Source: Colias croceus (taxonomy: Eukaryota; Arthropoda; Insecta; Lepidoptera; Pieridae). From it: DNA of 64,000 nt. The translations under genes were made by a program, and so were the position numbers. Location: positions 310,001 to 374,000 of the forward strand of contig NC_059538.1 in the NCBI RefSeq assembly GCF_905220415.1. The letters run 5' to 3'. Shown here in pieces: positions 36,272 through 44,216 of the stretch (the first letter of the stretch is position 1; the number at the start of each line of letters is the position of its first letter). The notes under the pieces were generated by a model. The model saw only the letters and a list, made by a program, of their open reading frames with translations. It made no database searches and had not been told where the DNA came from.

Positions 36272-38073
36272 AATTTTTTTAATCACATATTTGGGCTTGG
36301 TATCGATCCAGTAACACCCCCTGCTATTTATTTTTTCAATATTTTCAATGTACAGAATTGACCCTTCTACAGATTTATTATATGTATATAGATAATAAGA
36401 TAAACATCATTATAAATTATGTAAACAATGTACAATAGTCATTTTTCTTTTCATAAGATTTAACGACCTAGGTTTTTAAGTATTGATAGAATTTATTAGA
36501 TACAAAATAGCTTTTGAAAGAAGCAGCCTAGTTGAGTAAATAACTATAGAGTTCGAGGGTACCTAGTTCAGATATTATATTTATTTTGTTCTAGTTTTAA
36601 CAATACGATTATGTTTTTGAATTATTTTCGAAGATGAAAGTTGAAAGACAAAGGATAATTATGGATAATTCTTATCGTGAAAATACAATTCGTAGAGTAT
36701 GAAATATAGGTAGGAAAAATGTTTGCGCGGTCGTCGTAAACAAAGATCATGCAAACAAAGCTTTATGACGAAAGCTTTTTCATACATTGCGATAATATTC
36801 ATAGAATTAAGTGTAAATGTGTTTTAAAAATGTTTCCAATAACGTACTACTATTTTACCGTATCCAAATTACGTAGAGTATATTTTATAATTTTTTATTC
36901 ATCACGAGCTTCGTAAAAAGTTCGCTCGCGTCCTGTAGGAAATAAAACGGATAAAAAACGTATTTGAACAGCCGCGGGGTAGAAAGCTACAACAAGGTTA
37001 ATGTGGATGCCGTTATGCAACACGTATTACGGAAGAGCCGTGAAAGGCATTATGTCATAAACGAGAATTAACGATCTTCGAACGGAACGTAATCTCGGTA
37101 ATGTTTAATTTTGAGCGGGTAAGTATATTGTTTTACGTTGAAATAACGGTATTGGGTAAGCGTTTGAAAGGTCTCGCTTGATGGAACTGGACTGGGTAAT
37201 GTTTGGAAGTGGAGCTTTTGGCACCAAAGTAGGAGTCAATATTGATTTAAATATATTTATTTTTGCTTAATAAAAAGTGCATAGTTAATAAGTTTTATTG
37301 TATTATATTTTCGAAAGAAATTGCGAAAGAAATTGATACCTACTTAGTGCACAAAAAAACGAATTTATTTAAATTAAATTCCTAATTTAAAATATGCTCG
37401 CATAAAATTTAAATATTTGAAAGTTTAGCTTTCAGCTGTAAAATTGTAATAAGCATAAACTGTAGTTTCTTTAATTCGTACACTTACTTTTCAACGCCCA
37501 AAGGGTCCTGTCCTTTAATCCTTCGACATACTCCTGCAGATCGTCCCGGCACTGCCCCCGCACGGTGTCCCGCAGGGAGCCCCACTGGGCCACAAGTATC
37601 TCCCCGTCTATGATCCGGAGCATACTCTCCAATCCTACAAGATCCGTGTCGTTCGAAATCTCCAACTTCATTGGTATTCTGGTCTCATTCTTGGGCCTAA
37701 TCGGCTCACTTTTATCTTTCGGAATTAGCGTCGTTTTCTCCACTTTAATTGTTTTAATATGCTGCACATTGTGCGACTTCTCCGTGCTCGATGTCGTTCG
37801 ACTTTCCTTCTCAAATCCTTCGCTAAAGCTCAATCCGTCTTCATCGGCGAACAGATCGAATGAATCCTCTTTGACTTTTTCGTTTCGACTCGAATTGGGG
37901 TTGACGGAGCCGATGAGGTCGTCCTCCAGGCCAACAGACGCTTTCTTGATATTCTGGAAAGCGTCTATCAGAGCGCTCCGTAGTTTCTCTTCGCGGGCAC
38001 TTCCTTTGTCGTTTGCTTCGTTACAGAAAACGCAGGCTGCACTCAGAACTAGTACGATCACTAAACGAGACAT
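3828..38073 (-). CDS. NRF-6-like (nose resistant to fluoxetine) membrane acyltransferase, complete
   Basis: Fifteen coding exons (high to low): 37488-38073, 13999-14118, 11181-11314, 10644-10816, 9876-10036, 8897-9001, 8235-8395, 7909-8009, 7369-7500, 6887-7052, 6311-6390, 5779-6004, 4966-5140, 4478-4620, 3828-3956. All have GT-AG boundaries and agreeing phases; total 2592 nt, 863 residues plus stop. Order: signal peptide MSRLVIVLVLSAACVFC, charged linker, Cys-containing NRF domain (about 160-290, with ALKMEDASGRY spanning the exon 1/2 junction), a soluble region with TICLPRACT-like LGLCLPRACT, a membrane segment, then an acyltransferase-3 region from about residue 455 with VVHGLRSLSMVWVIFGHT (His459, Arg462, His473), YLSDDTQFY and a last helix followed by FEAP. 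The ATG at 38071-38073 is the first usable start before the signal peptide. Family members are multi-pass membrane proteins thought to move or acylate lipids; substrate unknown. Function is inferred from the family. Confidence 0.93.
4010..4480. repeat. TG-rich low-complexity tract
   Basis: About 470 bases of GTGT/TGTA-rich sequence fill the last intron of the minus-strand acyltransferase gene. On the minus strand it is ACAC-rich and abuts the donor of exon 14. It gives spurious Cys/Val-rich ORFs on +, which I do not call. Confidence 0.8.
5325..5720 (-). repeat. Decayed tandem copies of exon 13 start plus adjoining intron
   Basis: Intron 12 of the minus-strand acyltransferase carries relics of the 5' end of exon 13. 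The authentic exon begins at 5140. Copy 2 (about 5397-5455) keeps the AG acceptor and reads IWATVGWLKCTST on the minus strand against IWATVGWVACTST in the exon, then diverges into a stop. Copy 3 (about 5545-5582) keeps only an acceptor and about 35 bases. A further scrap, TTCCGAAGATGAG, lies near 5696. Between the copies the intron blocks AATGGACTTTATTAGT and ATTAATGGGT/TAATAGATGGGT repeat, so whole units of about 120-140 bases were duplicated in tandem. Confidence 0.8.
6745..6880 (+). repeat. Retroelement 3'-end fragment beside exon 10
   Basis: Contains AAACATTTATTTATTCAA, CTAGACTTCTTTTAGAAGCA and GAGAAGAACCGGCAAGAAAC, blocks that recur in lepidopteran retroelement 3' ends. Shorter relatives occur at about 13917-13972 (reverse), 50766-50840 and 52808-52846. 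It ends within ten bases of the exon 10 donor on the minus strand. Confidence 0.6.
7111..7148 (-). repeat. Duplicate of the 5' end of exon 10 with its acceptor
   Basis: These 38 bases match 7019-7056 with one visible difference. The original contains the AG acceptor and the first codons of exon 10 (LTAPYLFMLGV). The copy lies 92 bases upstream in intron 9, keeps the AG, but lacks a donor of its own. Similar intron words follow each copy, so the duplicated unit was about 92 bases. Confidence 0.85.
10094..10256 (+). mobile_element. Short interspersed element ending TGTCGCTACA (copy 2)
   Basis: Carries ATTTCCTCCATGG, an internal TGTAGCGAAAACATTTCGC and terminal ATGTCGCTACA in the same order as the minus-strand copy at 1200-1364. 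It sits in intron 4 of the acyltransferase gene about 60 bases above exon 5. No coding capacity. Confidence 0.55.
11315..13998. other. Intron 2 of the NRF-6-like gene
   Basis: 2.7 kb of AT-rich intron between exons 2 and 3. Apart from a short reverse retroelement-tail block near 13917-13972 I see no element or coding region in it. Confidence 0.6.
15116..15291 (+). repeat. Lep1-like repeat, second subfamily (short)
   Basis: CTAG head with TTCCGCCCGCGACTCCG, then TACGTATTTTTCCGGGATAA, GGTATAATTATACCAAGTTT and an end CACATACAGACA followed by an A tract. It shares these blocks with the longer copies at 35898, 42238 and 58143 but lacks their central GAACCGCGAACA section. Confidence 0.8.
17213..18060 (-). 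pseudogene. Non-LTR retrotransposon (LINE) 3' end, 5'-truncated
   Basis: On the minus strand a frame encodes the C-terminal tail of a LINE polyprotein: VTPFLNSINFLKMKGRQE, then YLYTKLSWR, a HELSIPQHKTSAFRGSF block and WNNIPPPIKNLK, ending at 17711. Upstream (about 18050) the frame breaks, so the reverse transcriptase part is absent. The 3' UTR ends in AATAAATCTTTTTGTAT followed by TTGTA-type repeats (17213-17240), the usual way such elements terminate. The domain comparison is from memory of insect jockey/CR1-type elements. Confidence 0.75.
18925..18962. repeat. Perfect 38-bp palindrome
   Basis: Every base pairs about the centre GAA|TTC (18943/18944): arms of 19 bases containing ATATTGCCCATGGAATTC, no loop. 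It is followed by ATATCATGATAT, itself palindromic, and by a second long palindrome. Confidence 0.95.
18982..19047. repeat. Perfect 32-bp inverted repeat with 2-base loop
   Basis: Arms 18982-19013 and 19016-19047 are exact reverse complements around GT. The arm begins ATTGATTTAATTGTTTATAT. It ends 18 bases before the target duplication of the hAT element. Confidence 0.95.
19418..19588 (+). pseudogene. BED-type zinc finger, N-terminal stub of hAT transposase
   Basis: 56 codons from ATG 19418 to TAA: RLRAWDFFDEMQ, then VKCNLCDCVIF, then IGTKSIVFRLQD. This is the aromatic W-x-FF start, C-x2-C pair and G-T-x-S stretch of a BED finger; the closing His residues of the finger are not preserved before the stop. 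BED fingers of this kind head hAT (ZBED) transposases and bind the element ends. Truncated, so no transposition activity is expected from it. Confidence 0.8.
20114..21388 (-). pseudogene. Ty3/gypsy pol fragment: RNase H start, integrase zinc finger, integrase C-terminus
   Basis: Minus-strand frames in order: a fragment of the RT/RNase H connection (from 21388), MTDASDHSLGAVLQQKID (about 21110-21170, the Asp-Ala-Ser start of RNase H), then HGLCHPGIRATRKL, FWPAMNKD and CISCQRA (the HHCC integrase zinc finger, 20472-20951 frame), then YQIQLPLRTTVVSIDRLKPA near the C-terminus (20114-20404). The frame changes between blocks and much of the integrase core is missing. Confidence 0.85.
20472..20951 (-). 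pseudogene. Integrase zinc-binding (H2C2) segment of the Ty3/gypsy element
   Basis: Open over 159 codons. The His-x3-His ... Cys-x2-Cys pattern is seen in HGLCHPG ... CISCQRA. The end drifts into an out-of-frame tail, in keeping with an internal frameshift before the catalytic core. Confidence 0.8.
23455..23627 (+). repeat. Lep1-like repeat, diverged
   Basis: TAGCTTCCGCCCACGACTTT, CCCCGTTCCCGCAAGAATTT, AAATTTCAGCCCGATACGTC and a GTGCGTATACATACATAG end. Head blocks match the group; the tail is of a different subtype. Confidence 0.65.
25020..25073 (-). repeat. Lep1-like repeat head only
   Basis: Reverse-oriented head: TATACCACAGGCGAAGCCGG followed by GGCGGACTGCTAG. The rest of the element is missing or too diverged to see. 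Confidence 0.6.
25494..25680 (+). mobile_element. SINE-like retroposon with 12-bp target duplication
   Basis: AAGCATCTTGTT occurs exactly at 25482-25493 and 25681-25692, bracketing a 187-bp GC-rich insert that ends in a run of A. The insert contains GGTTCGAGATCCC, which fits the RNA polymerase III B-box pattern. The direct repeats, A tail and absence of ORF show target-primed insertion; an A box is not clear, so a truncated LINE tail is the alternative. Confidence 0.8.
25874..26088 (+). repeat. Lep1-like repeat, full length
   Basis: Complete order from CTAGCTTTCCATCCGCGACT through AAAGAAAAACCCGCATAG, GGGATAAAACCTATCC, TCGGGTATCAAAATATCT, AAATTGGTTCAGTCG, GAGACAGACAGAGTTACTTT to TTTGTAATATTAGTATAGAT. 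A good reference copy for the group in this window. Confidence 0.85.
26521..26690 (+). repeat. Lep1-like repeat, CTCTTCAGCTTTATAATATT subtype
   Basis: Head TGCTCCGCGGTTTCACCCGC, body GACCAGTAGTTCCTAAG, tail AAACTCTTCAGCTTTATAAT then ATTAGTAT. The CTAG is mutated to CTAT. Same subtype as the copies at 27629, 40232, 44034 and 46793 and, reversed, 39119. Confidence 0.8.
26926..27175 (+). mobile_element. Possible small inverted-repeat element carrying a THAP exon
   Basis: TATGGAGACGACACC near 26934 has an imperfect reverse complement, GGTGTCTCCTCCATA, near 27168, bracketing the THAP exon at 27032-27098. TTACCAATTTTACTTAT also occurs on either side (about 26838 and 27218). No clear target duplication was found, so the boundaries are a guess. 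Confidence 0.4.
27032..27098 (+). pseudogene. THAP-type zinc finger, first-exon fragment
   Basis: ATG followed by MPSCVLRYCTNNTEKCKGI, with C-x4-C at the expected place for the start of a THAP (C2CH) finger, then TTCATCG|GTAAGT, a strong donor. THAP fingers head P-element transposases and derived host proteins. I found no second exon with the later Cys-x2-His pair downstream, so I treat this as a stranded exon, probably from a DNA transposon. Confidence 0.55.
27629..27818 (+). repeat. Lep1-like repeat, CTCTTCAG subtype
   Basis: CTAGCTGTGCCCCGCGGTTT head, TAATCGGACCCGTGGTTTCT body and AAACTCTTCAGTTTTATAAT tail ending GTATAGAT. Confidence 0.8.
27942..28120 (+). repeat. Lep1-like repeat, diverged
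   Basis: CTAGCTTTCCGCCCGCGGCT, TTCGCCCGCTTTCTC, AAACTATCCTATCTC, AATCGGTTAAGTAGTTTAGG, then a degenerate tail TATATATATTAAGAG. It follows the previous repeat after only 120 bases. Confidence 0.8.
28402..28535 (+). repeat. Lepidopteran retroelement tail ending GGGCTGATGATGAT
   Basis: Contains CCGCCAACACGCACTTGGCC, AGCGTGGTGGATTATGGCC, CCCAGCAGTGGGAACG and GGGCTGATGATGATATA. This block is a well-known 3' tail (RTE-type LINE or its SINE) scattered in moth genomes; identification is from memory. Confidence 0.75.
28553..28665 (+). repeat. Repeat with CTCGCCTGATG/TAAGCTGAG block, copy 1
   Basis: ATAGGGAATCTCGCCTGATG, TTAAGCTGAGACGTGGTC and a decayed continuation. The reverse-oriented copy at 44440-44515 carries the same blocks better preserved. 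Dispersed element of unknown class. Confidence 0.6.
30198..30406. mobile_element. Fold-back element with nested stems
   Basis: Outer arms 30198-30221 and 30383-30406 are reverse complements with two mismatches (TACCACAAGAGCTTCAAAAT at the left). Inner arms around 30238-30269 and 30321-30354 pair with a few mismatches, and the centre 30283-30315 is a stem with a GCGCG-TAG-CGCGA loop region. No ORF. A non-autonomous fold-back element is the simplest reading. Confidence 0.75.
30415..30592. mobile_element. MITE with 31-bp terminal inverted repeats
   Basis: Ends 30415-30445 and 30562-30592 are reverse complements with two mismatches, beginning ATTATTTTTCCG and containing CCCAAATATCG. 178 bp in all, non-coding, with GACGTC in each half. 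Target duplication not certain. It starts nine bases after the fold-back element. Confidence 0.85.
32470..32919 (+). pseudogene. Unidentified secretory-type reading frame with one internal stop
   Basis: From ATG 32470 the frame stays open for 93 codons, meets TAG at 32749-32751, and stays open in the same frame for another 55 codons to TAA 32917-32919. The first residues MFSIWLVILSICPLGISVVS look like a signal peptide; NIS and NIT glycosylation motifs follow, and after the stop QPCCDPRPCEEINR and SVCCGCLSK are Cys-rich. It lies antisense in intron 1 of the acyltransferase gene. I do not recognise the family. Options: single-stop pseudogene, retrocopy, or chance in AT-rich sequence. Confidence 0.35.
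33283..33345 (-). repeat. Fragment related to the CTCGCCTGATG repeat family
   Basis: CACCGCGGCGGGATAGTGGT, CAAACGCCTGCCTATCATGT and an A-rich tail resemble the TGGTCAAGCGTTTCCCTATC end at 44490-44510. Short and uncertain. Confidence 0.4.
33751..33833. repeat. Inverted repeat GAAGTGAAACTTCTTT / AAAGAAGTTTCACTTC
   Basis: Perfect 16-bp arms at 33751-33766 and 33818-33833 around a core with ATGCGCGCGTCATGG. The right arm word AAGAAGTTTCACTTCTGAC recurs at 62972-62990, so this is a dispersed short fold-back repeat. Confidence 0.75.
34440..34549 (+). repeat. Lep1-like repeat, 5'-truncated
   Basis: CTCTATACGTATGCTTAATT, AATCGGTTCAGTAGTATTTG, then AACTTTCGCATTTATAATAT and TAGTAGGAC. Head missing. 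Confidence 0.7.
35898..36388 (+). repeat. Lep1-like long subfamily, copy A
   Basis: CTAGCTTCCGCCCGCGACTC head, GTCTTCGCGTGGATGG, CGGCTAGGCCTATAATAATA, TCGCGGTTCTACGGAACAAC, the TATTTTTCCAGGATAAAAAG block, a (GACA)n microsatellite at about 36226-36268, then CAGTAACACCCCCTGCTATT and CTTCTACAGATTTATTATA. About 490 bp; reversed copies at 42238 and 58143. Confidence 0.85.
37488..38073 (-). CDS. Exon 1 of the NRF-6-like gene: signal peptide and start of NRF domain
   Basis: Separated from exon 2 by 23,369 bases. Encodes 195 codons plus one base and ends TTGAAAA|GTAAGT; the single A joins TG of exon 2 to make Met in ALKMEDASG, a family-typical junction. A GTG-initiated extension upstream is open but eukaryotic initiation favours the ATG at 38073. 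Residues 18-130 are polar and low in hydrophobics, with possible N-glycosylation sites such as NSS and NDT; the Cys in RGQCRDDL probably begins the disulphide pattern of the extracellular NRF domain. Confidence 0.92.
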
Positions 38074-39118
38074 AGTGAGGCTTATACGCACATGTTATTC
38101 GGACGCGGGTTAATGGTGCGCGCGCGACGGCATAGTCTTGCTGACTGGCGGTGTGGAGACGAAAATGTGGGCAGTGACATAAGAGTTACGGCGGTACACT
38201 TTCACTGTCCGCGGCCATCCTTGCAGGGCCGCTGATGCTCCACTTGTCTCTAACACGTGGCCTGTCGAAAGTTGAGATGCTTAGCGTCCTTATTGGACGC
38301 TTATTGTAGTTGCGTTGATTGAATATTATGACCTGATTAGTGTTGGTTAGTGATATTATGAATGGGTATTGTTATTGTTTTTTGAGCTTATATAGAATTT
38401 TTTTAAAACCAATTGAAAGGTGTGTGATATTTGATTTTTGTAGTTTGGTATTAAATGTACAAGAATATAATATTTATCTAACAATTTTATCTAAGTAACT
38501 TACTAGGTGCGTTATTTATGCGAAGTAATCATACTTCGAAATATTTTTATGTTGCTCTCCTAATTTATTATTTTATAAGTTATGTATTTGAGCTTTCATA
38601 TAAAAGCTTTTTTAAGATTTTAACTTGAAATTTTTTGTAAAACAAATATTATATTTTGGTTTAAAAAATTTCTATGACATGTTATCTAAATTTAAAACGA
38701 CGACGTGAATTCTGCATTAATGTCAAACATTCTTAATTTTTTGTTTGTTTTTTGTCTTAAAGTAAGGTATCTGTTACGATTTCATGACACGGATGTTGCG
38801 GTGAGCTTAAACAAGCAATTGCTTAATATTTACAGCTTCGAATCGGGGTCAAAAAGCTAGTTATTTGAATATATTTCTTTGTTTTAATTTCCTGAATTTT
38901 ATATTTTTATTTATAGGGGATTAGGAAACAAAATTGAAATTTTTTTCAACCAGGCTCTATTATTTTTTAATGAATTTTTTGAACATGTAGGTATCTTCAA
39001 TTTTCCATTAGAGTAAAAAATCGACGAATTGTATCTAGACTTCTTACAATCTTAAACTGTATTATTTTCAGTAATGAATTTAATTAAAGCTAAGAATATT
39101 TATAAAGGGTATACAGAA

Positions 39119-39298
39119 CTATACTAATATAAAGCTGAAGAGTTTGTTTATTTGTTTGTTTGAACGCGCTAATCTCAGGAACTACTGGTCAGATTTGAAA
39201 AATTCTTTCGGTGTTAGATAGCCCACTTATCGAGGAAGGCTATGGGCTATACATATTATATCATTACGCTAAGACTAACAGGAGCGGAGCCACGCGGT
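39119..39298 (-). repeat. Lep1-like repeat, CTCTTCAG subtype
   Basis: Reverse orientation: ATACTAATATAAAGCTGAAG, TGAACGCGCTAATCTCAGG, GTTAGATAGCCCACTTATCG, ending GGAGCGGAGCCACGCGGTTG. An additional head fragment in the opposite orientation follows. Confidence 0.8.
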
Positions 39299-39356
39299 TG
39301 AAACTGCAAAGCGCAGCTGGTATTCTATAAATCCTATAATTAGTCTTATATTTCAT

Positions 39357-39395
39357 ACTAGCTGCGCTTTGCGGTTTCACCCGCGTGGCTGATAC
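39357..39395 (+). repeat. Lep1-like repeat head fragment
   Basis: ACTAGCTGCGCTTTGCGGTT followed by TCACCCGCGTGGCT, head blocks only. It faces the previous copy, separated by about 60 bases. Confidence 0.65.
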
Positions 39396-40231
39396 ACATT
39401 TTTCAAATGGAAAATAACTCTGTTTTTCATGGCATTTCTCAACTGCCACCAACTTTTTGCTCAACTTCACACGTTACAGTTCAAACGAATAAGGTATAGT
39501 CATCAAATTCCCACGTCGAGAGGTTTTCTTTAAAACAATGCATGGTGATTATGTATGCTTTTCCCAGGGTATGTAACATTCTATTTTATGAATTTTCTTA
39601 ATCATTTTTTTCACGTAAACAATTAAACATTTAACCGCCTATTATATGTAGAAAATATTGCTGTAACATAGGTATATATGTATTATGTAGGTAAGTACTA
39701 TTGTTTCGCTTTACCATGTGATTTTAATACAACAAATGATTTTATGTAATTTTGTTTTAGTTAAAAAATGCTTGTTGCATAAATAATTAACACATTCTTT
39801 ATATGATATCTTTCTCTTTTCTCTGTACCTACCGGTAATACCTTATTAATTGTTATATAATGTGATTCAAAAGTGTTTCTTAATAAAGATGATTGGTCAT
39901 TAGAAGTGACACTTGATGGATGTTTATTTATCTGAGGTTAAGTACATAGAAGCGCAGTCAACCTCTGGATGGGCTTAGCGCCTCGGCACATTGCAATTGA
40001 TCGGAATTTAGAAGGGTCTGTGATTGTGGCTTTGAAAATAAAAAGTTTGTAGTAGTGGCTTCGGAAATATCACAAAATGTAATCAATGATCATATTGTAT
40101 TGTATCACAAAAAATCGAATCAATACGTGATTTTTTATTATTTAAAAATCTGCTAATTCATTGCTCTGGACTCTGGTCAATGAATAAGGACTTCCCAATG
40201 TATGCCCGATAGGTATAGATAGATATAGATT

Positions 40232-40440
40232 ACTAGCTGAGCTTCGCGATTTCCCCCCTATTGCTCAGTTCCTATTAGTTTGAGTATGATGATATATAGC
40301 TCATAACTCTCCTCGATAAATAAGCTATTTAACACTGATTGAATTTTTCTTAATGGACCATTAATTCCTGAGCTAAGCGCGTTCAAGCAAACCAATAAAC
40401 AATCTCTTCAGCTCAGAGCTCTATACATATTAGAATAGTA
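40232..40440 (+). repeat. Lep1-like repeat, CTCTTCAG subtype
   Basis: CTAGCTGAGCTTCGCGATTT head, CTCGATAAATAAGCTATTTA body, AATCTCTTCAGCTCAGAGCT tail with a mutated end. Confidence 0.75.
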
Positions 40441-42237
40441 CAAAACAATAAAGTTATTGTATTTTCTTGTTTTATAATGCTACAGTCTGCAATATTCTCA
40501 CATTGGTGTTCTACAGAGCGCACCAAATGTGCCAAAGACCCCATTTCTTCGCCACTAAATGACAAGACCTTATATAACATGTTTAATTACGTTATGTAAG
40601 AATCATTGTCTGTGGTCCTATGACTTTCTTGTAACTTATACTGAGGAGTATCGGATTATTATGAAGGATATTGATTTCGATATGAGGATGTTCAGATCGG
40701 TATTAGAGTGATATAATGATTGCAGATATTTGTGTACATACATTTATGTTTTAAAATTAAAACACTTGTAACACCCTAGAATCTAGATGAATAAATTAAG
40801 CATTTAAATATATGTGTAACCATTTAAGCACTAAGCACTGTACATTGTACAATATGAAAGCATAGAGATTAACTTGAGATATAATGTAACGAACAATGCG
40901 CATATAGTACCTATGCATTAAAAGCTCTATAATATCTTGAAACATAGGGTTAAAATTAAAGGTACTCGATTTGCATTCACAATAATAAATCATCTGTATC
41001 GTTTATATCGTTTATCTGAGTATACTATCAAAACGTGCTAGAAATGTTAGGAAACTAAATGAGTTATATTCTACCTATTTGATTGTACTGTGTACTTAGT
41101 TCCTTGCTACCATTATATCGCTTTCACAAAATGCTCTATGATACATTGTGTCTTAGAGTACTATACCATTAATGTGAGGCAAAACTACTCCTCCTTTGCT
41201 TAGCAATTAGGGAAAACAATGATATCCCCTACTATAATATGTTCTGTAATTCTCACATAACTTTCTCGAACAATATCACACGTACGATCTGTATTTAACA
41301 ACCGTGGGAATTATTTGTAACAGTTTAAATGGACAGTTCAAGTTAGAAGTGTGGGTCGACGGTAGCATTTTATGAGGACAGCTAATTGCAGATTGTTTGT
41401 GTAATATATTTTTAAATACGTGTTATTTATATCTTACATCCTATAATGGCGGAAATGTAAAGATACAATATGTCTGTTCCACTTGGTAAATATAAAGAAA
41501 TAGTTTCTAATTATGTTTTAATACTTAGTTAGGCTGCGCTACTCGCTAGGTGTATACTATCTGCTATGAATATAATAAAATCTCTGCTATAATAAAAAAG
41601 CCTAAAAGGCATACGTTTACAGGTAGATAACTACTATTTCACATTAGAAGCTTTCCCAATGGTTTTCAAGTAATGTATTTTCAACACAACCTACCTTCCG
41701 TTTTAAATGGAGTCCGTATTTTTTTACTTTTGAATCGAGTTCCACTAGTAAGGGCCGTTGCATACAAGGAAGCGTGTATTATCGATCGAGATTGCGTTGC
41801 TAGTTGCATAAGGATCTCGTGTGACACTGCAGTGTGCACTCTACCGAATAGGGCCGGTGCCTTCCTGTTCCCGACTTACCTGAAAACCCTTTGGCTATTA
41901 GTATTTTTATTAAAAAAGTCTCTGTGTCTCTTTGAAAACCAGGGTAACCTATGATGTCTTTAGGCAGTATTATTTTCAGTGGCGCCATCACCATACTGGA
42001 AGTAATACTGCTTAAATACAGTTCCCTGCGCACTGTGTTTCATTCATGTGTTTCATTTCATCAAAAAAATTTCCCTATTGTATTTATCGATCAAGGGATG
42101 TATTTAAAATGTAAGAGTAGAACACCCACGTGTCAATTACTTATACTTTTTTTTTTTAAATGGCAAAGTTTAGGTGAATTTTTCATGAAAAATATTGAAA
42201 TGTATTATGAAATCGTAACTGTCTTAGATATTTATCT

Positions 42238-42353
42238 ACATATATAATAAATCTGTAGAAGGGTCAATTCTGTACATTGAAAATATTGAAAAAATAAATA
42301 CCAGGGGGTGTTACTGGATCGATACCAAACCCAAATATGTGTTTAAAAAAATT

Positions 42354-42386
<33 letters not shown>

Positions 42387-42734
42387 ATGTTCAGGCATCA
42401 CGTGAAAACTAACGGTTCGATTTCGATGAAACTTGGTATAATTATACCTTATTATCCTGGGCGTATAATAGGATACTAATTTTTATCCTGGAAAAATACG
42501 TAGAAAAAAATTAATACTTTTTATCCTGGAAAAATACGTAGAAAAAAATTAATCTTTTCAGTTTTATCCATAGACGTTGTTCTGTAGAACCGCGAACACA
42601 TGTTTCGTATTATTATAGGCCTAGCCGTATTTGGGTCCAATATATATCTTTTGTCAGAGTTACTCAAAATGAAGAAATAAACCATCCACGCGAAGACCGA
42701 CATCCGCGCGGACGGAGTCGCGGGCGGAAGCTAG
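42238..42734 (-). repeat. Lep1-like long subfamily, copy B
   Basis: Reverse of copy A: ATAATAAATCTGTAGAAGGG at the left, (TGTC)n at about 42358-42385, and CGCGGGCGGAAGCTAG at the right. The block TTTTATCCTGGAAAAATACG is present twice in tandem (about 42480 and 42520), a small internal duplication absent in the other copies. Confidence 0.85.
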
Positions 42735-43463
42735 TTTTAAATAAATATAGACTTATAAAGCATCGTTGGGCGCATATAATAAATATTAAATATGCGATGT
42801 GGTCACCTGTTGCTTTTCTGGTGTTAGCTTTTTATTGTATTTCTCTAGGGTTTAATTAATAACAGAGTTCTGACTTGATCTATCAGCTATCTAGCTAATT
42901 ATTGAGTTTGAACTTTGACTCAATTATCTATCGTATTGAGACTATAGTGTATGATCTTTTATCTAAAAAAAAAAACTTCAAATACGTACAGTGTGTTTTC
43001 TCCACGTATTAAAGTTCATATAGATATTATATTATTCAATTAGACGTCTTTTAGCCTCTTTCTTGCTTTTACAATGCGGATTTGTTGTTTTTTTTTTTTC
43101 ATCGCGATAAGTGCAGTCGAACGCACGTGAGCGGTGTGAGAATGAGAAGGTCTAATTTTGGGTGTTGAGATCTTAATCTTGGATCTTCATAGCCTTTAAA
43201 CCACTACTTTCATAAATAGTTTACTAATTGTAACATTTCCCGTTAAGCTTAGCTAATTTTAAAACATTTGGTCATTTTTCAAACTTTTCAGACTTAAAAG
43301 TTTGCTAGGTATTTATCAATTAGGTTAGCATTTAAATTGAGTTTTCTTTACAAAATGTAAGGAAACGGCTCCGATGGGATTTAGCTATATACATTACGTA
43401 AGTATTTGTATCATTTGTCGCTTTTTGATTATTGCTACTGTCGATATTGTAATTTGTAAGAAT

Positions 43464-43645
43464 CCATACTAATATTATAAATGCGAAAGTAACTCTGTCT
43501 GTCTGTCTGTTACTCAATCAAGCCTAAACTACTGAACCAATTTGCATGAAATTTGGTATGGAGATATTTTGATACCCGAGAAAGGACATAGGCTACCTTT
43601 ATTGCGAAATATGTACCACGGGCGAAGCCGGGGCGGACCACTAGT
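43464..43645 (-). repeat. Lep1-like repeat, full length
   Basis: ATACTAATATTATAAATGCG, AAGTAACTCTGTCTGTCTG, ACTGAACCAATTTGCATGAA, ACCCGAGAAAGGACATAGG and GGCGAAGCCGGGGCGGACCA followed by CTAG: complete and well preserved. Confidence 0.85.
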
Positions 43646-44033
43646 ATGTAATAAAAACACAATGACAGTACGTTCTTTATATTAGGTACAAAAAACTAAT
43701 TATATCCAACAGATAAAACTTATCCGAAAATGTAAATGTCAAGTTTATGTGCTTAACAGATTACAGATGCAGAGAAGCGTAAAAATTAAATATATACTTG
43801 TAATGAGACGGAGGATGTTTATAATTGAACAACTAAAGCACAATATATTTTTTGGCAGTTCCTGTTGACCCCGTATGACCCTTGATATTAAAGAGCTTTT
43901 GGTAACCTATACTTGTAGAGTTTATTAAATCTTTAATGGGCTTAATAAATGTTGCACTCAATTGGAAGATTTAACGAGCTGAGATAATCATGTTAATCAC
44001 TATGAGGGATACAGGAAAAGCAATATTTATTAA

Positions 44034-44216
44034 CTAGCTGTGCCCCGCGGTTTTACCCGCATTACTCAGCTCCTGTTGGTCTGAGCGTGATGAGCCTATA
44101 GCCTTTTTCGATAAATGAGCTATCTAACTGAACTAAAAAATCGGACAAGTAGTTCATGACATTAGCGCGTTCAAACAAACAAACAAATAAACTCTTCAGC
44201 TTTGTAATATTGTAGT
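44034..44216 (+). repeat. Lep1-like repeat, CTCTTCAG subtype
   Basis: CTAGCTGTGCCCCGCGGTTT head, AAAATCGGACAAGTAGTTC body and AAACTCTTCAGCTTTGTAAT tail. Confidence 0.8.

Larger units (their letters stand above)
14119..37487. other. Intron 1 of the NRF-6-like gene, rich in mobile DNA
   Basis: A 23.4-kb intron that holds most mobile elements of the left half of the window: LINE ends, Lep1-like repeats, the hAT nest, a SINE-like insert, a THAP exon fragment and fold-back elements (listed separately). The stretches 14,119-15,115, 15,300-17,210, 22,250-23,450, 23,640-25,010, 28,670-29,500, 30,600-32,460 and 36,400-37,480 show only AT-rich unique sequence to my eye. Confidence 0.7.

Noticed and set aside
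37565..38113. 182-codon + ORF
   Set aside because: Exact antisense of acyltransferase exon 1.
41673..42247. Overlapping + and - ORFs of 77-98 codons
   Set aside because: No domain, no splice context, partly within a Lep1-like repeat at the right end.
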